A stretch of 47,454 bases of DNA from Lingula anatina (GCF_001039355.2 NW_019773738.1:1962-49415); one strand, 5' to 3'; shown: positions 36,001 through 45,526, numbered from the stretch's first letter. Numbers and translations: made by a program. Notes: generated by a model not told the origin, from the sequence alone.

Positions 36001-38142
36001 GACTAAATCTGGCAATATAGTTTGTGTTCTAAGTCTTGGTTGGGTTATAAAGACACTTAAATGAAAAGTCGACAATTCCTTAATTGCATGTTGACACAGT
36101 ATGATTTTTGATATTTTAGTGATGACAGTGGTGGCAATCCCATGGTGGCAGGTTTCCAAGATGAACTGGACTCTGAAGATGAAGAACCTCCAAAACCTGC
36201 AGCAGACTTCAGAGTGGCTCCTCATGATGAAGAGCCCTCTAGTGAGGATGAAGAAACAACAGGAAAGCAAGCACAGGTGTTGGAGACAAAACCACGAAAA
36301 GTGGAATTATCCAGTGATGATGATGACAATTCAAATCAACCAGGAATCATGTTAGATGAGGATTTGGACTCTCCTGATGAAGCGCCATCTAGTTCTGTGC
36401 TTATTCCACAACCAGTTGCTCAAAAAGACGAAAAAACTGAAATGAAGCAGTCTTCACTTGAAGATAAAAAATCTGTTACTAAAGAACAAAAGAGGTCCAC
36501 GACTAGTAGTGAAAGTGACAGCAAATCCATTTCACAGAAAAATAAAGTTAAATCAAAAAAGAAAAAAAGTGCAAAGGATGTTGAACTTACAGACTCCGAT
36601 GAAGAGCTTCCAGTTCAGACACATGTCGATCAACCCAGTGTACTTCAGGAGGACGTGGACACTGTTTCTATTGATAGTGAGGAGGAGAGGCTGGCTGCTA
36701 ATCATGTGGCAATATTGGGTGACTTGGATGTCAGTGAAGGGGACGAGGACTTGCATCCTGTGAAGAAACCTGTGGTTGTGATAGACACTGAGGTATAGTA
36801 CATGGAGACTGTCATCATGTCACTTTGTGTTGAGACCAAGTTCAGGTTTTACTTCAACAAATTAAAGTGTTAGTGGTGTTAGACATCATATGCACCCAAC
36901 TTTTCTGTCATAAGTTGTCATCATTTATATGCTAAATTCAACAAAAATGAGTTTTTATTAGAAATATATATATTTATAAGTATCATTAAATTTAGATTTC
37001 AATAAACCATAACATATTCTGTCCATATTTTAGAAAATAATGTTAAAGCAACATTTTACACAAGCATAACATAGTACATGGTATCTTTTCAGGATAAAAA
37101 GGAGGTGCCACCAGTCGAACAGCGGTCTTCGCTTTTCTTTGAAGACCTCAGTATACTGGAGAAAGGGTTATCTGCAGGATCAGGTAATATCTGATATCAC
37201 CTTCATACTTCTCTCTCAAACTGGTAACGAAAACATGGATAACCTTATAAAATGCTGTTGGAGGCAGCTGTCAAAGACAAAGCATTGGCATTGACTTGGA
37301 TTTGCCAAATTGAATTTTATTAATTCTGATGAACACCAGTGTCATTTTAAGTTGACAGTGATAAAAAATAAATATTTCAATGAAATATTTACTGAATCTT
37401 CATATATGCAATATGTATTACAGTGTCTAGTAGCCGTCCGGAAACAGAGAATGAAACACCAGATACCACCATTAAAACCAAGAAAAAGAAAAAGAAGAAA
37501 GACAAACAGGTATTGCCTTATTGTTTTGGTGAAGTTCTGGGTCCCATAATTATGTTATTATTTTGCAGATTCTCTGAAGTTTGGCAAATAATTTCTTTCT
37601 AGGATATTATGTTGTTTTTTGGTTAAATTTTTACATGCACATGCATACTGCATGGTTAGTGATGGTCACTGACTTATATTAAAAAAACAGATTGATTTGA
37701 TATTTTAATCATTGAATTCTTTTAAGTGGACAATGCCATTATGTGTTTTAGTTACTTTTATCACTCTTTTATGGCGCATGTACAATCCAACTTATAGTTG
37801 GCAAGAAAAAATATTATTTTTATTATTAATATTATAATATTATTACCATATCTGAAAGGTGAAATAATTGGCTAACAGATAAGTGCATCTGTTTTCTGTT
37901 CATTTACCTTATACATGCTGTATGTGTATATATTTTAATTTTTGAAGGAGGAAGGAAAGCCTAAGAAAACAAAGTCCAAGAAGAGTAAAGCAAAGGATGA
38001 GGGTCAGACACTGGAAGAAGAGACTAAAGAGAAGAAGAAGAAAAAGAAGAAGAAAATAGAGAGCGAACCGAACGAAATTGGCGAGACTATGGATGACCTT
38101 GAAGCATTTCTTGGTGGAGGAGGAGGTTATGAGTCACTCTGA
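28939..38142 (+). CDS. RABL6: Rab-like protein 6 (atypical GTPase), 14 coding exons
   Basis: Rab-related protein; the vertebrate orthologue is also called Parf or RBEL1 and acts in proliferation control. Exons: 28939-29083, 30545-30651, 30984-31115, 32306-32397, 32725-32871, 33124-33229, 33630-33733, 34067-34206, 34636-34848, 35504-35648, 36120-36792, 37093-37183, 37424-37509, 37948-38142. Phases agree; 791 aa (human about 729). Seen: N-terminal [13 protein letters not shown]-loop GDRNVGKT (55-62), [10 protein letters not shown] switch I, VWDVVDKG in place of the usual DxxGQ, and SNHRDMG where an ordinary Rab has NKxD. An alanine/glutamate coiled coil follows, then [12 protein letters not shown], an acidic serine-rich stretch, lysine runs and the conserved end [10 protein letters not shown]. 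An in-frame ATG at 28903 exists, but MSFFKKLF is the family start. It lies about 1.4 kb after FPGS in the same direction. AATAAA at 38242-38247. Confidence 0.95.
29177..29342. mobile_element. 166-bp MITE with TSD GATGC, RABL6 intron 1
   Basis: Ends CAGGGGTGTAACCAG and CTGGTTACGCCCCTG are inverted with one mismatch over 15. GATGC flanks both sides (29172-29176 and 29343-29347). An internal direct repeat, GTGCGTACAATTTT, occurs near each end. CAGGGGCGTAAC-like ends recall hAT MITEs, but the duplication seen is 5 bp, so the class is left open. Confidence 0.72.
29434..30348 (+). mobile_element. DNA transposon with Myb-like gene only, RABL6 intron 1
   Basis: GGCCGATTTCATAAAAGAGG at the left and CCTCCTTTATGAAATCGGCC at the right are inverted terminal repeats with one mismatch over 20, continuing into GTTTAA. 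Subterminal arrays of AAACCTAGTCTA, AACCTGGTTTA and related words fill both ends. The only open frame is a Myb/SANT-like protein; no transposase is present. Myb plus a separate transposase is the plan of Harbinger-type and related elements, so this is probably a non-autonomous derivative. I could not find a clear target duplication. Confidence 0.78.
29685..30101 (+). CDS. Myb/SANT-like DNA-binding protein of a DNA transposon
   Basis: Single uninterrupted frame of 138 codons; the likelier start is the Met at 29749 ([15 protein letters not shown]), giving about 117 aa. The sequence [16 protein letters not shown], then [16 protein letters not shown], then [17 protein letters not shown] has three tryptophan or aromatic-containing helices in the spacing of a Myb/SANT-like (zeste-type, MSANTD) domain. 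A lysine-rich basic tail [12 protein letters not shown] follows. It sits inside terminal inverted repeats and reads in the same direction as the host gene RABL6. Expected role is binding the subterminal repeats of the element. Absence of stops suggests recent mobility or retained function. Confidence 0.75.
   Translation: MKQISCVAHMRKNFGSKEHVKMSRKRAENFSAEEKGYISELIKEKSNITESKKNDVTSSQRKNEEWKEILTRLAAHFPQAGKRAERQVKDFWKRAKIKAKKEFAKVKKAAKKTGGGPKEVELSQENQAVIDLFSKLQS
32180..32213. repeat. (TTTA)n microsatellite, RABL6 intron 3
   Basis: About eight TTTA units followed by a G-rich stretch. Confidence 0.9.
32954..33036. repeat. (TG)n then (AG)n compound microsatellite, RABL6 intron 5
   Basis: A long TG run (with GTGCG interruptions at its left end) passes directly into about eight AG units. 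Confidence 0.95.
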
Positions 38143-38859
38143 TGAATCAAAATTTGAGAAGTGCACAAAATATGTTTGAAATTTTGCTGACAAAGCTGTA
38201 AAACATGGTCCTGTATATGTCACTCCTAAAATTTTCTGAATAATAAAAAAAACTCGATTGATCTTAGCATCTCAAATAGCTGTTAATTATGGGCTTGTAT
38301 ATTCATGACATCCACATATCCTGGTACAGTTAGGCATTTGTGAAGATGAGTCATTACATATGAATATTTCCAGAATCAAATATGCTGACTAGTGTATATA
38401 ATTGCTTTATGAAGGTTTCATGTGGATGAAGTGTTGGAAATGCTTATCTGTTTTTACGAAAAAATTGTTTAATGTGTGTTTAAAAAAGATCTCACAAGGG
38501 TAGCAGTTTTATTGGTGTGATACTTTTACACAAATTGGACAGTTTAGAATATTGTGATAGTTAAGCATATGATACAGTATATGTCTCTAGTATATAAACT
38601 AGAGAATAGATTATATGTTCATAGATGATGGAGTATAGATACATCATACTCCAAGGAGTAATTGCCATGGAACTCCATTTATTGTTATATGATATATAAA
38701 TTATATAATTGTTTAACAGTTATAATTGTAACTTAGACAAGGCAAGGTGCTTTTGTCCAGCAAGGTTAGTTTGCCTTTTGTTATCCAACTGCCAATATTA
38801 AGATTTATTTATTTTGCCAGTTATCTTTTAGGAATTTGCCAGTAGCATGCTATCAAGAG

Positions 38860-38860
<1 letters not shown>

Positions 38861-38893
<33 letters not shown>
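38861..38893. repeat. (ATT)n microsatellite
   Basis: Eleven ATT units in the spacer between RABL6 and RPL7A. Confidence 0.95.
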
Positions 38894-39074
38894 TAATGCC
38901 TGGTTTGGCCTTTGGCCTGTTTAAGCTTGGATCAGATGTTACTTTTCCAGGTGCTTAAGTAGGATTTAATATTTCTCAACAAATCCCACAAATATTGTCA
39001 TTTAGTTTCTTAAGACCGTATACCTTTACACACAGGGTTTTACTATGCTGTCGTTTTGATTAATCTAGGTCTTT

Positions 39075-39100
39075 GTTATTATGACCACTGTCATAATAAC
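39075..39100. repeat. Perfect 11-bp inverted repeat, 4-nt loop
   Basis: GTTATTATGAC, loop CACT, GTCATAATAAC. No U-tract or gene end adjoins it, so it is reported as a structure of unknown role. Confidence 0.7.
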
Positions 39101-40405
39101 AAGCTGTTAGCATTAGACGCATGGAAGTGTGTATTGTGAATCATGATCTTTGTGCATGTGCATGATCAAAAAAGTCCTACACATTGGGCTAGTTGTAGTA
39201 GGGTAATATGACTAATTATTCACAGAACTGCAAGTTTTTGAAGTAGGAAGTCCATTTCAGGTTGTGTGCTGTAGTGAAGCAATGCAGCTATAGAAAGTGT
39301 TATCTCTTAAAGTGTCACTTCTCAGATATTATTTAATGTAACTAAAAGCCTCATGAGTTTCAGAGTACTGATGAGGAGACTTAAATTTTCTTTTCAACTA
39401 CCCAGTTTGATTTTGCGGATCACCCTTAGATTCAGAGCACTGATGGTTACTCACCACTCACCATCCTTTGTTTAGCATTACCTTATGTATGCTAATAAAG
39501 AGATATGTGGGTTTCCAGTTAACCCCGAAAATATCAAGGTGGCTATAAGGTTCCTTAGGGTGTTGTACTTTTTTTTTGTGAAAGCACACATATTGTTACC
39601 GTTTTTAATTTGCTGCAAAATCCTTGTTGATGGCAAAATTGTAAATGAATAAATACTTTTTTTTTAAATTTCGGGAAAGAAATTCAGATGGCATTTCTAC
39701 AGAAAGTTACTGAATAGAAACGCTATATTTTATGTAATATGAAAATGATTTATTAAATGCATTACCAACTGAAAACGTTTTATAGTGAATGTTTCACTGG
39801 ATCAATAATAAGCATTTTGTCAGAAAAAGGAATCTACTATTGGGTGGTTTAAAAAAATCGTTAACTGCAGTAACCCATGGTGTTAAAGGTGGGTCAGATT
39901 TTCTCAGTTCGTGTCATTTCTGGGCAGGGCATTGACATGTGCACGTCAGTAAACAAAACTTTCTCTGTGCATGTCCCAATCTCTTGAAAATAGCAAATTC
40001 TACCCACTATGCTTTGGTCATCATTTCTTTATGGCAATTTTCCCTTCAGGATGTTATGTCAGATTTGAAATGACAATCAAGTGAAAGAACTTAAAAAACC
40101 CAGCACAAGCCATTCGTTTCACACCCTCCCCTCCCTCCCTCCAAGTCGCTACACTTGCTACACTTGTGAAGGGCATCTCAATTTAAGTAAGGTACACTCC
40201 CATTGCCATTTATCATAAAATTAGATGAAATTTGGATTGTGTAAGTATGGATATTAAGATTGAATAAAAAAGAAAATATTTTCCACGATTTTTTTATTAT
40301 CATCTTTTTTTATATTTTACAGCAATTCTGTATGAAGTAGCTTTACAGTCAATGACCGTCTTCAATTCATTGTTTTTAAATGATAGAAGCTTGACAGTTT
40401 GTTTT

Positions 40406-43400
40406 TTAGCCCATTTTCTGTGCCAATTCCTTGGCTTTGGCCTTCTCGATTTTAGCCACTCTGGCTTGGGACTTGGCTCCCATGACTCCACCTCCCCAAT
40501 GGCGACGAATCTGAAAAAAAAAATTTTTAGAACAAATACTTCGCAAAAAAATGGTGAATGCCTTGGAAAATGCTTAACTTAATCTGAAATGCCACATTTT
40601 GAGTGCTACTTTTCTTCTATCCACAAATCAAAAAAGGCTTCATCACTTAAAGGGAAAGATAAAATGACTTGACGTGTTGGTTCAGACTTCCAAGGAAGGA
40701 CTAGGACCATCTTCAACAATCAAAAGATCGTCTCTGGTGGAAACCGCGAATGGTGGCAAAAAGTCTTCATCACAGCCAACACATTTCAAGAATTTTCCAA
40801 TGAAATCCTTAATTTAGCTTTAATTCTGCACTTGGGCATTTAGAGAGCAGTACAGAACAAGTTTAAAGAACTTATATCAACTGAAGTTTACAAATGCATT
40901 GCATTCTTAAACCTACCTCATCACCTCTCTCATTGAAGTTGGTCTTCACAGCATCAATCAACTTGTTTAGGGCAGATTTGTCCTCTCTGTAACAAAAATT
41001 TTCCATACTCAAAAATACACAAAATATGGAACAAAAAAATTTTAAATCTGCTTTCAGTTTACGTATTTGTTACTCTTCTGTTTTACTATTTTCATCAATC
41101 TAAAAAAAAAAAAAAAAACACTCAAAGCATTCAACAAATTCAAAACTTGTGTTGGCTCAGACTTCCAAGGAAGGACTAAGACCATCTCTGACAGTCTGAG
41201 AGACTGACTGTCTCTGGTGGAAACCGCGAATGATGGCAAGAAGTCTTCATCATCACCAACTGCCTAAAGATGAATTTTTTTCACAAACAAATTTTTTACA
41301 TGTCATCTGCTACATATTTTCATCCAACAATATTTCAACAACTTGCAATTATAACAGCTTGTATCTTCCACTGATAAGCACCTAATACAAACAACGCCAG
41401 AGTAACAGGGGAAGGATAAAACGGAACTTACGGGTTGACCAAAGTCAATGCTAAACATGAACAGGTTTTCCTGTGAACAACACGCCCGAGTCTTGCCTTG
41501 CCTTTCACAATGCAGTATGGAACAGCCATCTTGCGACACAATGCTGGGAGGAACAGGACAATCTGGAAGATAATGGTGTGAATTTCAACATAAAGTTACA
41601 TATATATAGAAAAACTATTCACTGATACAGACATACTGAAGTGCATTTGCTCAGGGTCTAATCAACTTCATGTTAGTAATCAGGTGAAGAAATTCTTTTC
41701 ACATCATCGCAAACACAATTTCTTCAAAGCCAACAACATTACAACTGCTTACAACACCACATCTGGCACATTAAAAGTTCAACTCACTTCAATTGGCTCC
41801 ACATCGTGTGCGATGACCACCAGCTGGGCCTTCTTCTGTTCAATGAGGGTGGTCACTGTGTTCACCCCAGACCTGACCACGGGGGGACGTTTGGTGGGGG
41901 TGTCGTCCTTGCCCTTCACTCTCTCCTCAGCTCTAGCCTGCAGACGCTGCTTTCTCTGCTGCTTGGTCTCTGGCCTGTACTTGTCCATGAGCCTGAACAG
42001 CTGTGTGGCTGCAATATACATACAAATGTTGGGGATAAGTAATGTTTTGGTTGTAAATGAGACTGGCCTAGAACAATGTGCACAAAATATGGACTCCTTG
42101 CCGAGAGGGCATGGGGGACAGGGAGTATAGTGAGGAGAGTTGAATGAAATCTTTCAAGTTTAAAATGAAGACACCGCAGAGGCTAAAAAACTACTTCCCA
42201 TCATCTCACAATCAAATTTGCCCAACCTGAAATACATCAATACTTTAATTCAGATTTTAAGTTTTATAACATACATTTCACTTTTTAATCAATCAAACTG
42301 TCTGTGCTCAGAGATCTAGGTGGTAGATTTTTTGACATCAGAATCATCAGATAGCAAATATCAGCTGTCATCACTGCACAGAGAGCCGACTACTTTATAG
42401 CACATCACTTAGTAAAGAGAGAAAAGGTTCACCATCTCCAAAGTGGATAACTACAAATTCATTTTGGACCGAAGAAGAACAAATTCCGATTTAGGCAAAT
42501 CTTAGTTTCACAAAATGGGTTTAGAATCTGCCCGATTTTAAACCAAGATATTGATCTAATCTCCTACATTATCTCAAAGTAGTACATTTGCATAAAATGA
42601 CAACAAGCCACAAACATCAGCCATGAAACCAGTGCAATATTTCATTTAATTGAACTATCACCGTTTTATTCAATCAAAGTAGAGAAAAATTCTGGTCTAA
42701 ACTATTTTCAGACATAAGTTCTTTTGTAAAACAGCCCACACATAATGGCAATCCAATACTGAATCAAAAAACAGACAGATATGGCTTTGCACAATTAAAA
42801 AGCCACTAATGCTTACAGTATTTTTCATTAACAACCAAGGCTTTCCCCAGACAGCCATTCAGCCGTCATGAGGAGGGTCACTGGCCTCCAAAGACAGCTG
42901 GATGACTCACTAATTTTTTGGGGAAATGACGAATTGGTTGGTTGGGATTGCTTGGGTAGGGATTCCTGTAAATTCATGACCAAATTACAGATGCACATTT
43001 TGGACTCCATGCACCCTAAATTCTGGGGGAAACCCCTGTTCACAACCATACCTGTCTGCCTGTCCAAGGCCTGTTTAAACTGGTTGATGGAAGGAGGGAC
43101 CTTCAGTCTCTGCTGGAGGATGGCCTTCTGTCTCTGGAGACGGATGTATTTTGGCCATCTTACAAAGCGACTCAAGTCACGTTTGGGCTGGATGTCTTGA
43201 CCTAGGGAGGGAAGAATGATTGTGTTACTTGATGTCTACTAAAATGTACTAGTGTTAAAAATGACATCTAAAATATGGGTTTCAGTCATAATGTTGTGCT
43301 CAGAGATCTAGGTGGTAGATTTTTTAACATCATGCTGTTCAGATAGCAAATATTTCTTTTCCTCATAGCACTGGCACTAATTTTATACTCAAATACATTG

Positions 43401-44023
43401 TTGAAATAAAACCTTATATCACACATTTGTGTGTCAATCAAATTATTCTTTAAGTTGTAATCTCTGGCAATAGTTATCACACATCAAACATTTAACTAAT
43501 ATAGTTGTCGTTGTCAAGAGCAAAGCAGTTGGCAACCATATTTTTTGGAAAGGATAATATCCATTTAACCTTGTTTACTGCTATTTCTAACTGTCTTTTA
43601 GGGGATAAAATAAAGCTAGTAGTGAGATGTATGAAAACCTAACGCTGCAATTTAAAGCTGTGCTCCGTTACCTATTCCGAAGTTCTTGGCCCTCTTCTCA
43701 AAAAGTGGGTTGACCACCTTTTTGGGCTCGGTCTTCTTTGCCACTAAGGGCGCAGCGGCTACCTTCTTCTTGCCCTTCTTCGGTTTCGGCTAAAATCATT
43801 AAAGGGTTTACAATGAAGCTCGCTATCTGCATGAAGTCGGGGACACATGCACAATGTGTTCGATTTTCAGTATTGAACAACAAACGGGGACAATATGAAC
43901 TCATAAATAAACAGCATATTCTATTATAAACATTTTCTTGTGCGATCTAGCGATGGATTTATGTTTTTCGGGGAGATTTCAATGGATTTACACATGTTAT
44001 ATTTTTGAGATTGCACCCACCAT
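40406..44023 (-). CDS. RPL7A: 60S ribosomal protein L7a (eL8, Surfeit-3), 7 coding exons
   Basis: Large-subunit ribosomal protein of the L7Ae/eL8 family. Minus-strand exons: 44021-44023 (only the ATG), 43672-43789, 43052-43201, 41788-42008, 41432-41562, 40917-40986, 40406-40510. All GT-AG, phases agree, 265 aa (human 266). Seen: basic N-terminus [113 protein letters not shown] and C-terminal MG. The exon-1 limit straight after the ATG is the same as in human RPL7A. A pyrimidine tract at 44045-44035 is a likely TOP start, implying TOP/mTOR translational control. Introns 2-6 carry box C/D snoRNAs, listed separately. TTTATT at 40293-40298 is the likely poly(A) signal. Head-to-head with MED22. 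Confidence 0.98.
40675..40781 (-). ncRNA. SNORD14: U14 (SNORD14) box C/D snoRNA, copy 1, RPL7A intron 6
   Basis: On the minus strand: terminal stem TGTTGG/CCAACA, box C GTGATGA (40773-40767), and box D CTGA (40685-40682). Between them lie the two U14 hallmarks: domain A, ATTCGCGGTTTCCACCAGA, which matches vertebrate U14 apart from a G for A, and the 18S guide CCTTCCTTGGAAGT directly before box D. The guide pairs with the conserved 18S segment CCAAGGAAGG. U14 is needed for 18S rRNA processing and guides one 2'-O-methylation. It lies wholly inside the intron 40511-40916, so release by splicing and exonucleolytic trimming is expected. Confidence 0.93.
41151..41260 (-). ncRNA. SNORD14: U14 (SNORD14) box C/D snoRNA, copy 2, RPL7A intron 5
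   Basis: Second U14 copy in the adjacent intron (40987-41431). Terminal stem GTTGG/CCAAC, box C GTGATGA (41256-41250), box D CTGA (41160-41157). Domain A CATTCGCGGTTTCCACCAGA and guide CCTTCCTTGGAAGT are identical in their core to copy 1, while the central loop differs and here forms a hairpin from GACAGTCAGTCTCTCAGACT. Conserved guides with a diverged loop indicate two functional, not freshly duplicated, copies. Confidence 0.93.
41646..41713 (-). ncRNA. Candidate box C/D snoRNA in RPL7A intron 4
   Basis: Minus strand: terminal stem TTTGC/GCAAA closes box C-like ATGATGT and box D CTGA (41654-41651). An internal CTGA (D') follows AAAGAATTTCTTCAC, a C'-like ATGAAG follows that, and GTTGATTAGACC precedes box D. 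The layout and 68-nt length are those of a C/D guide. SNORD36 species occupy RPL7A introns in vertebrates, but I cannot match this guide to SNORD36 from memory, so it is left unassigned. Confidence 0.6.
42302..42381 (-). ncRNA. SNORD24: U24 (SNORD24) box C/D snoRNA, copy 1, RPL7A intron 3
   Basis: Minus strand: terminal stem CTGTGC/GCACAG, box C GTGATGA (42374-42368), D' region ATTTGCTATCTGA, C'-like CTGATGTC, and ACCACCTAGATCTCTGA ending in box D (42311-42308). These blocks match vertebrate U24 (AUUUGCUAUCUGA; CACCAAGAUCGCUGA), a guide for two neighbouring 2'-O-methylations in 28S rRNA. SNORD24 is also hosted by RPL7A in vertebrates, so the host relationship is conserved. Confidence 0.9.
42835..43050. 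mobile_element. MITE-like element, RPL7A intron 3
   Basis: Uninterrupted relative of the outer element at 14283-14800: AAGGCTTTCCCCAGACAG at the left, CTCCAAAGACAGCTGGATGA, TTGGTTGGTTGGGATTGC, CATTTTGGACTCCATG and CTGGGGGAAACCCCTG at the right. The two ends are roughly inverted. It ends a few bases from the exon-3 splice donor (43051). Confidence 0.65.
43296..43371 (-). ncRNA. SNORD24: U24 (SNORD24) box C/D snoRNA, copy 2, RPL7A intron 2
   Basis: Minus strand: stem GTGC/GCAC, D' block ATTTGCTATCTGA, C'-like CATGATGTT, ACCACCTAGATCTCTGA and box D (43303-43300), the same guide core as the intron-3 copy. Box C is degenerate (ATGAGGA at 43366-43360 in place of RTGATGA), so this copy may be weak or decaying, or may use a relaxed kink-turn. 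The two copies lie in adjacent introns. In vertebrates SNORD24 is in intron 2, the position of this copy. Confidence 0.8.
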
Positions 44024-44110
44024 CTTGTTAGCCTGAAAGAGGAAGTTGAGGGCATTGTGGGTAGGCAAGTGCTTCCTGTAAAGTGTCGCGTAGCATTTAG
44101 CCGGGGAAAT
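44017..44110. promoter_or_regulatory. Bidirectional RPL7A/MED22 promoter
   Basis: Short divergent promoter between two ubiquitous genes. On the minus strand the tract CTTCCTCTTTC (44045-44035) has the form of a ribosomal-protein TOP initiator, giving a 5'UTR of about 22 nt. The RPL7A start codon lies in ACAAGATGGTGG (44028-44017), which fits the YY1/TISU consensus around a start codon. Further up are ACAGGAAGC (44079-44071, ETS-type core) and CCCACAATGCCC (44061-44050). No TATA box is seen close to the start. Motif functions are inferred from consensus only. Confidence 0.6.
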
Positions 44111-44411
44111 GATAAAAATTCGGTAAGATATATATACAGTTATTTGTACAAAACACGAAAAAAGTTAATGCATCTCTTAACTATATGATTTGTGCACCTT
44201 GCATAAAGATCGTTCATTTCCCGTGGCTTAGATTAAATATTTCCTTTGTAGACAAGTCGGTGTAAGTGGAGCTTCTTTATTGATTGTTACTGATATGTAG
44301 GCACTGTAAAATCTGTTTCAAAAGGCTGTATGGTGAATATTTCATTCAATTAACATATATTCTTTCAGAATCACCGACATTTGGTAACAACTTATTGTAA
44401 TAAGTACAGCA
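44085..44411 (+). other. MED22: MED22 5'UTR with a predicted intron
   Basis: A consensus donor GGTAAGA follows 44122 and a strong acceptor TATTCTTTCAG ends at 44368, so the 5'UTR is probably a short first exon ending at 44122, an intron 44123-44368 and UTR 44369-44411. The exact transcription start is not visible from sequence; the left bound here is approximate. The exon would begin within about 80 bp of the RPL7A start on the other strand. Confidence 0.6.
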
Positions 44412-45526
44412 ATGTCACAAAACCAGCAGCAGAGAGCTCTGCCCCAAAGCAAGGAAGCCTTGCTGAAGTCCTACCAGAAGAGGTTAAAGGATGACATTAA
44501 ATCAATGGTGGAAAACTTTATGGAAATGATCAAAAGTGCAAGGGTAAAGACCTCACATAGGTCAAAAGAAGGCAGATGTTAAAAAAAGCAAAAAAAAATT
44601 AACCTTAGCACAATTATAAGACGTTGGCCTCTCTTGCATTTAATCTGTAATATTTATTTGTGACTACAAGGATGATCATAATTGCTTGATGACCTTTATG
44701 AAATGTTGTCACTCTTGGTGCTTTTTACTCAAAGTCCAATAACACTGAAAAGTTATCATTTCACCAGAGTGCAAATTGCAAATTATATGTTTGCACACTT
44801 GAAGCTGATGAACCTTAAGAGACTTTATAAAATACATACTGTCATTGTAATATATGATTGAGGTAATGTACATTATTCCTTTTAGGTCATAATTAGTGTA
44901 AAATGCTCTCTTACTGCAATGAATTTATATAAATGAACAAATTGGTGAAAATAATACCAAATTTCTTTATACAATCAAGATAGAAGAGACCAACCAGATA
45001 TCAAGACCTACCCAAGCTGAGCAGGACCAGTATGAGATGCAAGTGAGGGCAGCTAATATTGTAAGTCCAGATGAAAAGGTCTATGAATGATAAAGATATA
45101 AATTTAAAATCGATGGGTGGAAAAAATTATGTAGCATTTCCACTGCCACTGCAATCCTGTTGGCACAATATATTGAACAATAAAAAAAATTATGAAATGA
45201 AATATTTGCATAATCTTAGTATTGCATTTATATTGACTGTATTCTGAATAAAGTACAATCTCCACTTAAATTGTCAATGTACAACTATATACCTGTCCTT
45301 GTTTCAGGTACGTGCTGGGGAATCTCTCATGAAGCTCGTCTCTGACATAAAGCAGTTTCTCATCCTGAATGACTTTACCTCTGTGAATGAAGCAATTACC
45401 AAGAACTCCCAAGTGTACAAACAGGCCCAGACTGAATGTGACAATAAACTGTTGCTCCTCAGGGACGACATGGCAGCTGATTTGTATGAGTTAGAAGAGG
45501 AATATTATTCTTCTCCCTACAAATGA
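44412..45526 (+). CDS. MED22: Mediator complex subunit 22 (Surfeit-5), 3 coding exons
   Basis: Subunit of the Mediator head module, the bridge between transcription factors and RNA polymerase II. Coding exons 44412-44543, 44980-45060 and 45308-45526, GT-AG with matching phases, giving 143 aa, close to the short mammalian Surf5 isoform. Seen: [20 protein letters not shown], the conserved [18 protein letters not shown] block, [15 protein letters not shown], and the C-terminal [11 protein letters not shown], mostly helical and coiled-coil in character. The protein stops soon after EEEYYSS, so the extra C-terminal tail of the long vertebrate isoform is absent. A good splice acceptor at 44361-44368 just before the start, and a GTAAGA donor at 44123, indicate a non-coding first exon. 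Confidence 0.97.

Larger units (their letters stand above)
38143..40405. other. RABL6/RPL7A convergent intergenic region
   Basis: Tail-to-tail spacer with RABL6 poly(A) signal AATAAA at 38242-38247, an (ATT)n run at 38861-38893 and a perfect hairpin at 39075-39100. No gene seen. Confidence 0.6.

Noticed and set aside
36142-36355. Frame at 36101-36355 beside RABL6
   Set aside because: Shadow in another frame of the RABL6 acidic exon 11.
41684-42130. 148-codon plus-strand frame
   Set aside because: Antisense shadow of RPL7A exon 4, which is unmistakable on the minus strand.
42868-43200. 110-codon plus-strand frame
   Set aside because: Antisense shadow of RPL7A exon 3 plus MITE sequence.
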